Part shown: in pieces, positions 27,120 through 35,317 of the stretch
Layout: each line of letters begins with the position of its first letter
How positions within the stretch are numbered: position 1 is the first letter of the stretch
NCBI RefSeq assembly: GCF_000374845.1
Contig: NZ_KB895414.1
Location: 558,001-622,000, forward strand
Direction of reading: 5' to 3'
Length of the DNA stretch: 64,000 bases
Source: Paenibacillus terrigena DSM 21567
GTDB lineage: Bacteria; Bacillota; Bacilli; Paenibacillales; Paenibacillaceae
Made by a program: the position numbers and the translations under genes
The notes under the pieces: model-generated
Told to the model about the DNA's origin: nothing
What the model saw: only the letters and a program-made list of their open reading frames with translations
Databases searched by the model: none

Positions 27120-27440
27120 ATCAAAAAAACCTTCCGTCCTCACACGTATTGCACGTGATGAGGGACGAAAGGTTGATCTTCCGTGGTACCACCCAAATTT
27201 GCTACACATCTCGCAATGTGTAACCTTCATAGGTACGATGCAGCCAATCAAATCCTCTGCATGTACGCTGATACGTAACGTGTATCTTACGACTCTCCCT
27301 AATAGTTCCCAAATGGAATTCGTTCAGGAGAACAGCTCCGAGGTGAGCTCGTATATAAGGGATTTCGGTGGTGGTTGCAGCAAGTTCCACACACTCTCTG
27401 AGCAAAAGGGCCCTTAAAACTTCGTCCTCTTCATCGCTAT
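27120..27440 (-). promoter_or_regulatory. T-box riboswitch leader of the ilvB operon
   Basis: On the minus strand the conserved T-box bulge sequence GGGTGGTACCACGG is at about 27180-27194. A terminator follows (ACCTTTCGTCC...GGACGGAAGGT then seven T, about 27123-27176). The 5' part shows the usual GAGGACGAAG start, an AGAGAG(T) segment, and stem I closing with GTTCTC. A CTC triplet lies in the specifier-loop region near the end of stem I, suggesting leucine tRNA sensing (inference; phase not proven). Uncharged tRNA would favour the antiterminator and turn the operon on. Confidence 0.88.
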
Positions 27441-27595
27441 TACCAATATGTTTCAAATTGTTAGATGTATTATATTCCTAGCTTATGACAGAAGTCAATA
27501 GCTATGTAATAAAAAAATTCCCCTTCCATCCGCACGCACATACAATACATAAACGCATGGATCATCTAACTTTCCTTCGAACGGGGTGAAAACAC

Positions 27596-28045
27596 ATGCT
27601 TATCCGTATGCGCCAATCGCACTCTGATGATGCAGAAATCATTGCACTCGTAGAGTCAGAATTACTTCCGATGTCCCCCTACATCATGTCCCACGACGAA
27701 GTGGCAAAGGACGTTCTAACAAGGTTGAAACGCGGAAGAACCTTCATTCTGTCCGCGCTTCCGAGCAGTGAGCCGCTTGGTTTCATTCACGTCATGATCC
27801 ACGGCAAATGGATGTACATCGATATGCTTGCTGTGAAGTCCAGCCACAAACGCAAAGGGTATGGAGCTAGGTTGCTGCTCACAGCTGAAAACTATGCGCG
27901 ACGATTAGGATGCCATCAATCCAAGCTGCTCGTCGATGACGTGAATCAAGGCGCACTGCTCTTCTATATTCGCTCGGGTTATCATATTATGCATCATTGG
28001 CAGGAAACGCATTACTACGAATTACTCAGACGGCTCGACCTTTAA
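27596..28045 (+). CDS. GNAT family N-acetyltransferase
   Basis: 149 residues, ribosome binding site GGGGTG. Single GNAT domain: an N-terminal helix pair, then the acetyl-CoA binding motif A around VKSSHKRKGYGARLLLTAENYA (R/Q-x-x-G-x-G/A pattern), and the C-terminal GALLFYIRSGYHIMHHW. Substrate unknown. It stands alone, convergent with the Gly/Tyr-rich protein gene. Confidence 0.85.
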   Translation: MLIRMRQSHSDDAEIIALVESELLPMSPYIMSHDEVAKDVLTRLKRGRTFILSALPSSEPLGFIHVMIHGKWMYIDMLAVKSSHKRKGYGARLLLTAENYARRLGCHQSKLLVDDVNQGALLFYIRSGYHIMHHWQETHYYELLRRLDL

Positions 28046-28068
28046 GATTTCTGCTGCCCATTCCCTCT

Positions 28069-28365
28069 TTAATAATATCCATATTGATTGTATCCGCCAT
28101 AGCCGTTGCCGTAACCTCCGTATGGAGAACCGCCATATCCATACCCTCCGTAATATGGACTGCTCGCTGTTCCAATCGCCAAGAGGTCGAATAATACAAG
28201 TGGAATAATTGCTTTTGTATGGACTTTTTTACCAGAACGACGTTCAAGAATAAGACGATTTCCGGCAATTCGAACCAGTTTACCCGTAACATAACTCCCA
28301 TCTTTCCGAACGGCTAAAATCTTCTTACCGATAAGCCTCTGGGCTTGAGCCTTTGTGACTGCCAT
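28069..28365 (-). CDS. Small basic protein with Gly/Tyr-rich tail, possible spore-associated protein
   Basis: 98 residues with AGGAGGG before the ATG. Residues 1-60 are basic with a beta-rich core (KDGSYVTGKLVRIAGNRLILERR, Sm/SH3-like in pattern). A hydrophobic stretch PLVLFDLLAIG follows, then a tail of about 30 residues made almost entirely of Gly, Tyr, Ser and Pro (PYYGGYGYGG-type). Such Gly/Tyr tails occur in Bacillales spore coat and exosporium proteins. That role is inferred from composition only. Confidence 0.65.
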   Translation of the reverse strand: MAVTKAQAQRLIGKKILAVRKDGSYVTGKLVRIAGNRLILERRSGKKVHTKAIIPLVLFDLLAIGTASSPYYGGYGYGGSPYGGYGNGYGGYNQYGYY

Positions 28366-28515
28366 GAGAAAACCCTCCTTTTCCTGGATTATCTACACTC
28401 TATTCTAGGAGCCAGAAAAAGATTGGACTCTTGTCCCCTAGCATTCGCACAACATAACACACGTAAATTTATTAACCATCGTTCAACTCTTTATCCATCG
28501 TGACCGAACAACCAA

Positions 28516-28546
28516 AAAGAGCCGTCACAGATGTGACGACTCTCTT
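28516..28546 (-). terminator. Terminator of the infC-rpmI-rplT operon
   Basis: On the minus strand AAGAG/CTCTT and TCGTCACA/TGTGACGG form a stem followed by TTTTT, 18 nt past the rplT stop. Confidence 0.85.
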
Positions 28547-28564
28547 AACAGCACTTAATATAAA

Positions 28565-28924
28565 TTAAGCGTTGATTTTTTCTTTTGCTACGCCAGCCAA
28601 AGAGTTGAACGCATTTAGATCGTTCACTGCAAGGTCAGCCAACATTTTGCGGTTGATGTCTACACCAGCCAATTTAAGGCCGTGCATCAATTTGCTGTAA
28701 GACAATCCGTTCATACGAGCAGCCGCGTTAATACGTACGATCCACAATTTGCGGAAGTTACGTTTTGTTGTGCGACGATCGCGGTATGCATAGACCAGGG
28801 ATTTATTAACCTGTTCTTTTGCAGTTTTGAAAATTCTATGTTTCGAGCCAAAGTAACCTTTAGCAAGCTTTAAAATCTTGTTATGACGACGACGTGTTAC
28901 AAATCCGCCTTTTACTCTTGCCAT
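28565..28924 (-). CDS. rplT: 50S ribosomal protein L20
   Basis: 119 residues, the standard length. The basic N-terminal arm ([27 protein letters not shown]) binds 23S rRNA and the globular end IYS-type fold carries the autoregulatory surface. L20 represses its own operon by binding the leader upstream of infC. It is the last gene of infC-rpmI-rplT. Confidence 0.97.
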   Translation of the reverse strand: MARVKGGFVTRRRHNKILKLAKGYFGSKHRIFKTAKEQVNKSLVYAYRDRRTTKRNFRKLWIVRINAAARMNGLSYSKLMHGLKLAGVDINRKMLADLAVNDLNAFNSLAGVAKEKINA

Positions 28925-28955
28925 TTCGAAGTACCTCCCAATAAATTATTGTGTA

Positions 28956-29156
28956 TTATTTCAAGTTCGCTAAGCCTTGTTTCAAGCGTCTAACATCGCC
29001 TGCAGCCATGTTCGGTTGCGTGCAAAGAACACGTTTAGCACGGTTAGATTTGTGTGAAAGCAAGTGGTTTTTGCAAGATTTATATCTTTTCACTTTACCT
29101 GTACCTGTGACTTTGAAGCGGTCTTTCAGACTGCTATGTGTTTTCATTTTCGGCAT
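28956..29156 (-). CDS. rpmI: 50S ribosomal protein L35
   Basis: 66 residues, standard length: MPKMKTHSSLKDRFKVTGTGKVKR start and a very basic composition. A large-subunit protein of the infC operon, between infC and rplT. AGGAGGA precedes the start. Confidence 0.97.
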   Translation of the reverse strand: MPKMKTHSSLKDRFKVTGTGKVKRYKSCKNHLLSHKSNRAKRVLCTQPNMAAGDVRRLKQGLANLK

Positions 29157-29182
29157 TTGTTGTTCCTCCTCAATAGACTTAA

Positions 29183-29692
29183 TTACGCTTTAGGCGCTAA
29201 AATCATGATCATGCTGCGGCCTTCCAGCTTCGCAGCACGTTCGACTGAGCAGAGCTCATTCGCTTCTTGCAGAACGCGTTCCAGTACCTTCCTACCGATA
29301 TCCGAATGCGCAATCTCACGACCACGGAAACGCACGGAGCATTTCACTTTATCGCCGTCTTTCAAGAATTTCAATACATTGCGAAGCTTCGTTTGGAAAT
29401 CATGTTCATCGATGTTGGCACGGAACCATACTTCCTTGACATCGACGATCTTCTGATTCTTACGAGCCTCTTTTTCTTTCTTCTGCTGCTCGTAACGGAA
29501 TTTACCGTAATCCATAATCCGACAAACTGGCGGTTTCGCCGTTGGTGCTACGTTGACCAGGTCTAGATTCAAGTCGATCGCCATTTGGAGTGCTTCACGA
29601 AACGGAGTAATACCGATTTGCTCGCCTTCTGCACCTACAAGACGTACTTCCTTCGCTCGAATTTCATCGTTAATCATATGATCCTTGCTAAT
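29183..29692 (-). CDS. infC: Translation initiation factor IF-3 with ATT start codon
   Basis: 169 residues if translation starts at the ATT at 29690-29692 (I-S-K-D-H-M-I-N-D-E-I-R). GGAGGT lies 7 nt upstream; a TTG further up (29707) would put the Shine-Dalgarno inside the coding region. The rare ATT start is known for infC in E. coli and Bacillus and lets IF-3 limit its own synthesis. The N-terminal domain (to about 75), the basic linker KKEKEARKNQ and the C-terminal domain KCSVRFRGREIAHSDIGRKVL are intact. IF-3 prevents subunit joining and checks the initiator tRNA-codon match. Confidence 0.93.
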   Translation of the reverse strand: MSKDHMINDEIRAKEVRLVGAEGEQIGITPFREALQMAIDLNLDLVNVAPTAKPPVCRIMDYGKFRYEQQKKEKEARKNQKIVDVKEVWFRANIDEHDFQTKLRNVLKFLKDGDKVKCSVRFRGREIAHSDIGRKVLERVLQEANELCSVERAAKLEGRSMIMILAPKA

Positions 29693-29707
29693 ACCTTCCA
29701 CCTCCAA

Positions 29708-29890
29708 CTTGAATTCCCTCTATAGAACAATAAAAGGATGTGAGTCCCAGAAGAACCCACATCCATTTGATCATTATCATTAATGAACAATATCTCCATG
29801 AACTATTCATGGACTCATGGACCAGCCAACTGATGTCGGGCAGGTGAGAAGCGTGGGCTTCTACTTTGACTATGTACGTCAAACGTACTC
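29708..29890 (-). promoter_or_regulatory. L20-type leader with attenuator, upstream of infC
   Basis: The leader carries a terminator hairpin on the minus strand (29764-29736: GGATGTG...CACATCC followed by TTTTATT) just before the infC ribosome binding site. Several upstream stems (AGAAGC/GCTTCT, CCATGA/TCATGG types) could form the alternative structure. This layout fits the Bacillus L20 leader, in which L20 promotes premature termination. Confidence 0.65.
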
Positions 29891-29966
29891 AAATAATATA
29901 TCATGCTGTCCAAGTGATGTCAAGTACTTTTATGTAGTCCTCGGAAACTTATGAATTTAGTCTTAA

Positions 29967-30005
29967 AAAAAGCGAGCTGTATGCATGAAGCATACGCCCG
30001 CTTTT
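29967..30005 (-). terminator. Terminator of the GT2 gene
   Basis: AAAAGCGGGCGTATGC and GCATACAGCTCGCTTTT (minus strand) form an interrupted stem followed by a T7 tract, immediately after the gene. Confidence 0.85.
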
Positions 30006-30016
30006 GACAAATTCAA

Positions 30017-31261
30017 TTAAGATGCTTGTTCGCTCTGAACTTCCTCAAGGCGAACAACGCGCGTATGCTCCGTGTGGCTCCATGTTTTGTTGTTCTGCGT
30101 GAAGAACGCATAGACCGTAATCGGCCACCAGGACAACAAGAAGATCGGGAATGTGATCAGCGAGACGTAAATTCTCCATGACTTCACACCCTCAAGAATA
30201 AGCGCGAGTACGAATGTGACACAAGACGCTAACAGCGATACAATGGCCACCCAAGGCGGCAAGAACTGATAGAAGGTCATAATGTTCGGACCGTCAAAGA
30301 ATGCTGCATCCACCCATAATACGGCCGACAGTAAGAAGGTCGCCAATACGGTATAGACCGTAATCGTATATAACGCCATATCGAATTTCGCTAAATTTCT
30401 TTCTTTAATCGCCTTCCACAAGAGCGGGAAGAAATAACGACGTGCGACAGTAAAGTGACCTTGCATCCAACGCAAACGTTGGCGGGAAGATGCTTTGAAC
30501 GTTAATGGCTTCTCATCGAATACCTTTGCATCGTAGTTGAATACCGGATTCACACCGCGGGATACGCAGCGTGCCGTGAACTCCAAATCCTCTACGAGGC
30601 TTGTCGCACCCCAACCCATTTCCTTCAGCAATGCCGTCTCGAAGCACATTCCTGTACCGCCTAAGAAATTAGCCATGTTCAAGTTTCTACGGGATAGCTG
30701 CCATAGACGGTTGCAATACCAGTACGTTACGCCATAAGCGGCTGTAATCCATGAGTCATGCGGGTTCTTCGTATCCAAGTAACCTTGAATAACGCGAGCG
30801 CCATTGCATAGATCATTGTTCATCTCAGACAAGAACTCAGGGCTTGCCAAGTTGTCCGCATCGAACATCACGATCGCATCGTACTGACGTGGGTGTTTCC
30901 ACAATTCCTTAAGCATCCACTCAATCGCGTACCCTTTACCACTCAATGTTGGATTGCTGCGTTCGCATGCATAAACCCCTTCGTAGCTGCGAACGATATT
31001 GGCTGTATTATCGGTGCAATTATCACAAATCACGAAAATATCGTACATATCTCTTGGATACTTGAGTTTCAATAAATTCTCGACAAGCGCTCCAACAACC
31101 GTCTCTTCGTTATGTGCGGCGACGAGCACTGCGAATGTTTTCTTCGGTTCATGACGTACTTTGTTCTTCTTTCTAATAATTCCAGCTAATGACAGTGTGA
31201 ATTGGTATATCCCAATTACTGCCAGTAAGACTTGCAGCACAACCATAATGACGTCGATCAT
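30017..31261 (-). CDS. Membrane-bound processive glycosyltransferase, GT2 family
   Basis: 414 residues. One N-terminal transmembrane helix, then a GT-A catalytic domain (about 40-280) with the UDP-binding Asp in ICDNCTDNT, DADN (D-x-D metal site), GGTGMCF, the catalytic-base ED of LVEDLEFTARC, and QRLRWMQGH matching the Q-x-x-R-W motif of processive synthases. Four helices follow in the C-terminal part. It most likely extends a beta-linked polysaccharide at the membrane (cellulose/hyaluronan/poly-GlcNAc type); the sugar cannot be told. It is a single gene with its own terminator. Confidence 0.85.
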   Translation of the reverse strand: MIDVIMVVLQVLLAVIGIYQFTLSLAGIIRKKNKVRHEPKKTFAVLVAAHNEETVVGALVENLLKLKYPRDMYDIFVICDNCTDNTANIVRSYEGVYACERSNPTLSGKGYAIEWMLKELWKHPRQYDAIVMFDADNLASPEFLSEMNNDLCNGARVIQGYLDTKNPHDSWITAAYGVTYWYCNRLWQLSRRNLNMANFLGGTGMCFETALLKEMGWGATSLVEDLEFTARCVSRGVNPVFNYDAKVFDEKPLTFKASSRQRLRWMQGHFTVARRYFFPLLWKAIKERNLAKFDMALYTITVYTVLATFLLSAVLWVDAAFFDGPNIMTFYQFLPPWVAIVSLLASCVTFVLALILEGVKSWRIYVSLITFPIFLLSWWPITVYAFFTQNNKTWSHTEHTRVVRLEEVQSEQAS

Positions 31262-31697
31262 ACAGTTGATACCCCCTTTTACCCCTTTAATATTGTTTGT
31301 GTTGTTTTTCTCTCTCTATATTGTTCTTGTCTTGCAGTTCTCATTATGCGCGATCAGGAGGTTCAATTGCAACTTCGCTGCACCTAATGATTCTCTTCTC
31401 TTTATGTTCATTTGTCAAAACCGATCTAGGTCTTGAATATCGGAAATTAACCCAATATAACGCATATGTTCGTGACCTAAACCTGCTTATGTCTTATTTT
31501 CATCCAAATCCTCTGTTTTTATTTCGCTTTCTCCTCCTTTTTTCTGAAAATTTTCATCTTAAGATACTTTACCTTAACATTAACAACGTTACAACCCGGC
31601 AAAAAGTTCAAATATTTGGATGAATTCACACAATATTCACAATTAAAAAACAAGAGCCCTCATTAGAAATCTAATGAGAGCCCTTTCAAGTACACGC
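31262..31697. other. Intergenic region, non-coding
   Basis: A 436-bp AT-rich gap between the GT2 gene (transcribed away) and the binding-protein gene (transcribed towards it). It holds the binding-protein terminator (31651-31687) and presumably the GT2 promoter. I see no convincing ORF; frames on the plus strand lack a ribosome binding site and a protein-like composition. Confidence 0.5.
31651..31687 (-). terminator. Terminator of the sugar ABC importer operon
   Basis: On the minus strand CTCATTAG pairs with CTAATGAG; the stem is extended by GGGCTC facing GGGCTC through G-C and G-U pairs, followed by TTGTTTTTT. It pairs best as minus-strand RNA. Confidence 0.75.
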
Positions 31698-33281
31698 TTA
31701 CTTCCATTCGCCTTGGATATTGTTCTTCTTCATCTCATCGTTTACTTGATCGATAACTTCCTTACCGCCCTTGCTCATATACTCTTCCACCATCTTATCC
31801 CAGTCGGAAATAGGACGCTGTCCAACAACCATCTTGGTTGTCTCATCGGATATGTATTGGGAGAGCTCAGTATTCTTCTCCATATAACTTGTCGAAATAA
31901 TGCGTTTGACAGGATTTACATAAAATTTAGACGATTTCAAGTAATCGGTCATCGCACGGTTAAATGCTTTGCCTTCTGGCGTTGCCGCAATCTTCACGAA
32001 CACTTCGAGATCCGAATCATCCGTTACCCACCCTTGGTTCATAATGTACGCAGCTGGAGCAACCTTCGAGCGTTGGTTCAAATCTGGTTGAACAACACCG
32101 TCTTTCATCGTATATCCTGTGCCTTCATGACCATTGAGCCAGTCGATCCATTCATTCTGCGGATTCCGCTTGTCTTCAGGCACAACTGTCTTGAATTCAT
32201 TGAGCATTTCAAGAATTTTCTTCACTTTCTCCGGTTGGTCCTTCAGCTTCGCGGATATCATGTACATCCGATACCAAGCCGGGCCCGATGGGATGCCTTG
32301 CTGACCGTCTGATTGTTTGAATGCAGGGATCGGAACAACGACAGCTTCCGGAGCATTTTGACGAAGCACGTCAAAATCTAAACCATTATTCCCGCTATTC
32401 CCTGGCTGTTCATACCAAATTCCGACTTTACCGGCATTAAAATCTTTAAATACGTCTTTATAGGTCGTAATCGCCCAATCTTTGCTGATCGCTCCTGCTT
32501 GATAGAGCTCGCTTAAGAATTGAACCTTCTCTTTATTTCCTTGCGCAATATTCCCTGGAATCAACTGCCCTTGATCATTCTTATGATACCAAGCCGAACT
32601 CGACCAATATGCCCCGAAGGATGGATCATACGCGAAGCCCTTCGCAAGCCCTAGACCAAGCGTATCGGCCTTCCCATTCCCGTCAGGATCATTCTTCGTA
32701 AATGCTAGCGCTACAGCCTTCAATTCCTCATAGTTCGTCGGCATCGCAAGTCCGAGCTTATCGAGCCAGTCTTTACGGATAACCGGCTTCTTCCCGCCTT
32801 TACCCGAGAAATAATCTGGGATGCCATAAATCGTTCCATCAATTTTCAGAGAATCCCAGTCAGATGCTGGAATCGCATTTAAATTCGGATAGTCCTTGAT
32901 AAAATCATTTAGCGGCAGATAAGCCCCTTGCTTGGCCCATTTGACAAAGTTGGCGTCAACGGACTCTGCACCGATTACATCTGGAATATCACCCGAGGCC
33001 ATCCGCACAGCAACCTTCTCATCATAAGAATCAAAAGGAATGTATTGCGTCTGAAGATCCACGTTGAATCGCTTGTTAATCGCATCTACGGCAGGACCTT
33101 TCGGCTCTGGTACAGGGTTCTCCCACGTTCCGTCAAATAATGTGATCGTTATCGGCTTGTCCGATTGCCCGCCATTCGAAGAGCCTTCTGCTGAGCTTCC
33201 TTCCTTACTGCCTGAACAAGCTGTGAAGCTAGCTGTGATCGTAAGACTTAATAATAGAACCATTGCGTTTTTTAATTTCAT
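31698..33281 (-). CDS. Extracellular sugar-binding lipoprotein of an ABC importer
   Basis: 527 residues from the ATG at 33281 (GGGAGGG upstream). Lipoprotein signal with Cys in ITASFTACSG, then a Gly/Ser linker and a large family-1-type solute-binding fold (ITITLFDGTWENP, DIPDVIGAESVD, FTKNDPDGNGKADTLGLGLA). The size matches the LipO/YtcQ group that works with LplB/LplC permeases for oligosaccharides. No ATPase gene is adjacent, as usual for this group, which uses a shared MsmX-like ATPase. It is the last gene of the three-gene unit. Confidence 0.88.
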   Translation of the reverse strand: MKLKNAMVLLLSLTITASFTACSGSKEGSSAEGSSNGGQSDKPITITLFDGTWENPVPEPKGPAVDAINKRFNVDLQTQYIPFDSYDEKVAVRMASGDIPDVIGAESVDANFVKWAKQGAYLPLNDFIKDYPNLNAIPASDWDSLKIDGTIYGIPDYFSGKGGKKPVIRKDWLDKLGLAMPTNYEELKAVALAFTKNDPDGNGKADTLGLGLAKGFAYDPSFGAYWSSSAWYHKNDQGQLIPGNIAQGNKEKVQFLSELYQAGAISKDWAITTYKDVFKDFNAGKVGIWYEQPGNSGNNGLDFDVLRQNAPEAVVVPIPAFKQSDGQQGIPSGPAWYRMYMISAKLKDQPEKVKKILEMLNEFKTVVPEDKRNPQNEWIDWLNGHEGTGYTMKDGVVQPDLNQRSKVAPAAYIMNQGWVTDDSDLEVFVKIAATPEGKAFNRAMTDYLKSSKFYVNPVKRIISTSYMEKNTELSQYISDETTKMVVGQRPISDWDKMVEEYMSKGGKEVIDQVNDEMKKNNIQGEWK

Positions 33282-33335
33282 CTCTACGAACCCTCCCATT
33301 AATTCATTCCCATGTACACTCACGAATTCACTGTG

Positions 33336-34220
33336 TTACCCTTTAACAGCCCCGAGCATCACCCCTTTCGCAAAATGCTTTTGCAGAAACGGATAGACGA
33401 CGAGGATGGGTATGGTAGCAATCAAAATGGCGGCCATCCCAACCGTTTCCGTTGGAGGTGGATTCTGCGCCATTGCCATTTGTGCCGCATCGGACAGCGT
33501 AGCTTTGGTCTGACCCAATACGACAATCTGTCGCAAGACGACCTGCACGGTCCATTTGGCTGGATCGCTAATATAGAGAATGGCGTTGAAGTAGGCATTC
33601 CAGTTCGATACCGCATAGAATAGCCCGAATGCAGCCAGAGACGGTTTCGACAAAGGCAAGATCACACGACTGAATATTTGGAGATCATTCGCGCCATCGA
33701 TCAGTGCTGCTTCCGAGAGTTCATTCGGAATGCTTAAGAAGAACTGCCGCATGACGATCAAGTTGAACGAGTTAATCGCACTCGGGATGATCAAGGACCA
33801 AAAGGAATCTAGTAAATGGGTTTCCTTCACAACGAGATAAGTCGGAATAATCCCCGCACTAAATACGAATGTGAATAGAATCATAAATAAGAAGTACCGT
33901 TGGCCCATAATATTACGAGCTAACGCATAGGCCATCATCGCCGTTAATAGAAGGCTGAATAAGGTCGCAGCCACGGTCACAAAGATCGTGACCCCAATGG
34001 AACGGAACAATACTTTGGAGCCAAGTATAAATTCATACGCGTCTAACAGCCATGTCTTGGGCCATAATAACATATCCTGCTGTACGAAATCTGCATAGGA
34101 GGAAAAGGATACAACCACCATATAATAGAATGGAAAGAGCATCGCGATTCCGATGAGAATGAGCACACAGTAATTGATGATATCTGCTGCTCTGCTTAAT
34201 CTGCTATTCGATCTAATCAT
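33336..34220 (-). CDS. Carbohydrate ABC transporter permease, LplC-like
   Basis: 294 residues from the ATG at 34220 (AGGAGGG 7 nt upstream). Six transmembrane helices and the EAA loop SEAALIDGANDLQIFSRVILPLSKP that contacts the ATPase. It forms a heterodimeric channel with the LplB-like permease encoded 13 nt upstream. Confidence 0.9.
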   Translation of the reverse strand: MIRSNSRLSRAADIINYCVLILIGIAMLFPFYYMVVVSFSSYADFVQQDMLLWPKTWLLDAYEFILGSKVLFRSIGVTIFVTVAATLFSLLLTAMMAYALARNIMGQRYFLFMILFTFVFSAGIIPTYLVVKETHLLDSFWSLIIPSAINSFNLIVMRQFFLSIPNELSEAALIDGANDLQIFSRVILPLSKPSLAAFGLFYAVSNWNAYFNAILYISDPAKWTVQVVLRQIVVLGQTKATLSDAAQMAMAQNPPPTETVGMAAILIATIPILVVYPFLQKHFAKGVMLGAVKG

Positions 34221-34233
34221 AATACCATCCCTC

Positions 34234-35136
34234 CTAGTATACCCCTTCTTCACCGAAGCGCTTTGCTAGACGATTTGCGCCAACGATGAGTACAAGCCCT
34301 ACGAATGATTTGAATAAGCCGACTGCTGTTGCGAAACTGAAATCCGATTGTTCAATCCCTTTGAAGTAGACAAACGTATCGAGAACATTGCCGATCTCTT
34401 TATTAAGCGGATTCAGCATCAAGAAAATCTGTTCGAAGCCTACATCGAGTACGCTGCCTAGACGGAGAATTAAGAGAATAACAATCGTACTGCGAATTGC
34501 GGGCAGTGTGATGTGCCAGATTTGTCTCCATCGGTTCGCACCATCCACGATCGCCGCCTCATAGAGCGCAGGGCTTACACCTGCAAGTGCAGCAAGGAAA
34601 ATAATCGTGCCCCATCCGGTTTCTTTCCAAATAACTTCCAAGACGATCAAAGGCATGAACCAACCTGGTTCTTGCATGAAAGCGATAGGCTCCATACCGA
34701 ACACTGAATGGAGGAGCTGATTCACGACGCCATTCGTTTTGAGGAACACCGTTGCGATCCCGATGACGACAACCCACGATAGAAAATGAGGTAAATATAC
34801 GATCGATTGGACAATCCGTTTGAACTTACCGTTTCGCACTTCATTTAATAAGAGAGATAAAACAACGGAAGCCGGGAATGCGAATAGAATTTGTAAGAAA
34901 GAAAGGTACAACGTATTCCAAATGACACGGATAACTTCTTTGTCTTCGAAAATTTTCACAAAATGCTTCATGCCCACCCAATCACTATGAAGGAACCCTT
35001 GAAATGGACTGAAATCTTGGAACGCGATCACATTGCCCAGCATCGGCACGTACCGGTACACGATAAAATAGATGAGCCCCGGCAACAATAATAAATAGAG
35101 ATACTTTTCCTTCCACAATCGTCTGAGCTGAACCAT
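34234..35136 (-). CDS. Carbohydrate ABC transporter permease, LplB-like
   Basis: 300 residues with GAGGAGG before ATG. Six transmembrane helices, N-terminal YLLLLPGLIYFIVYRYVPMLGNVIAFQDFSP typical of LplB, and the EAA loop YEAAIVDGANRWRQIWHITLPAI. It is the first gene of the importer unit and divergent from the AraC-type sensor-regulator 181 bp away, which probably controls it. Confidence 0.9.
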   Translation of the reverse strand: MVQLRRLWKEKYLYLLLLPGLIYFIVYRYVPMLGNVIAFQDFSPFQGFLHSDWVGMKHFVKIFEDKEVIRVIWNTLYLSFLQILFAFPASVVLSLLLNEVRNGKFKRIVQSIVYLPHFLSWVVVIGIATVFLKTNGVVNQLLHSVFGMEPIAFMQEPGWFMPLIVLEVIWKETGWGTIIFLAALAGVSPALYEAAIVDGANRWRQIWHITLPAIRSTIVILLILRLGSVLDVGFEQIFLMLNPLNKEIGNVLDTFVYFKGIEQSDFSFATAVGLFKSFVGLVLIVGANRLAKRFGEEGVY

Positions 35137-35317
35137 CGCCCCATCCTCCTCATCGTCATTTTTGCTTTTCCATCGATCAATTTTCTTTTATACTAGAAGC
35201 CTAGGAAGCAATTGCCAATGAGCATTCTCCGCATTTGTGAGCAAATTTATAGACGATCCAGAAATATGCGCAGGTTCTAGAGATATGATTATCCTTCAAT
35301 AAAGGCAGGGCAACAGC

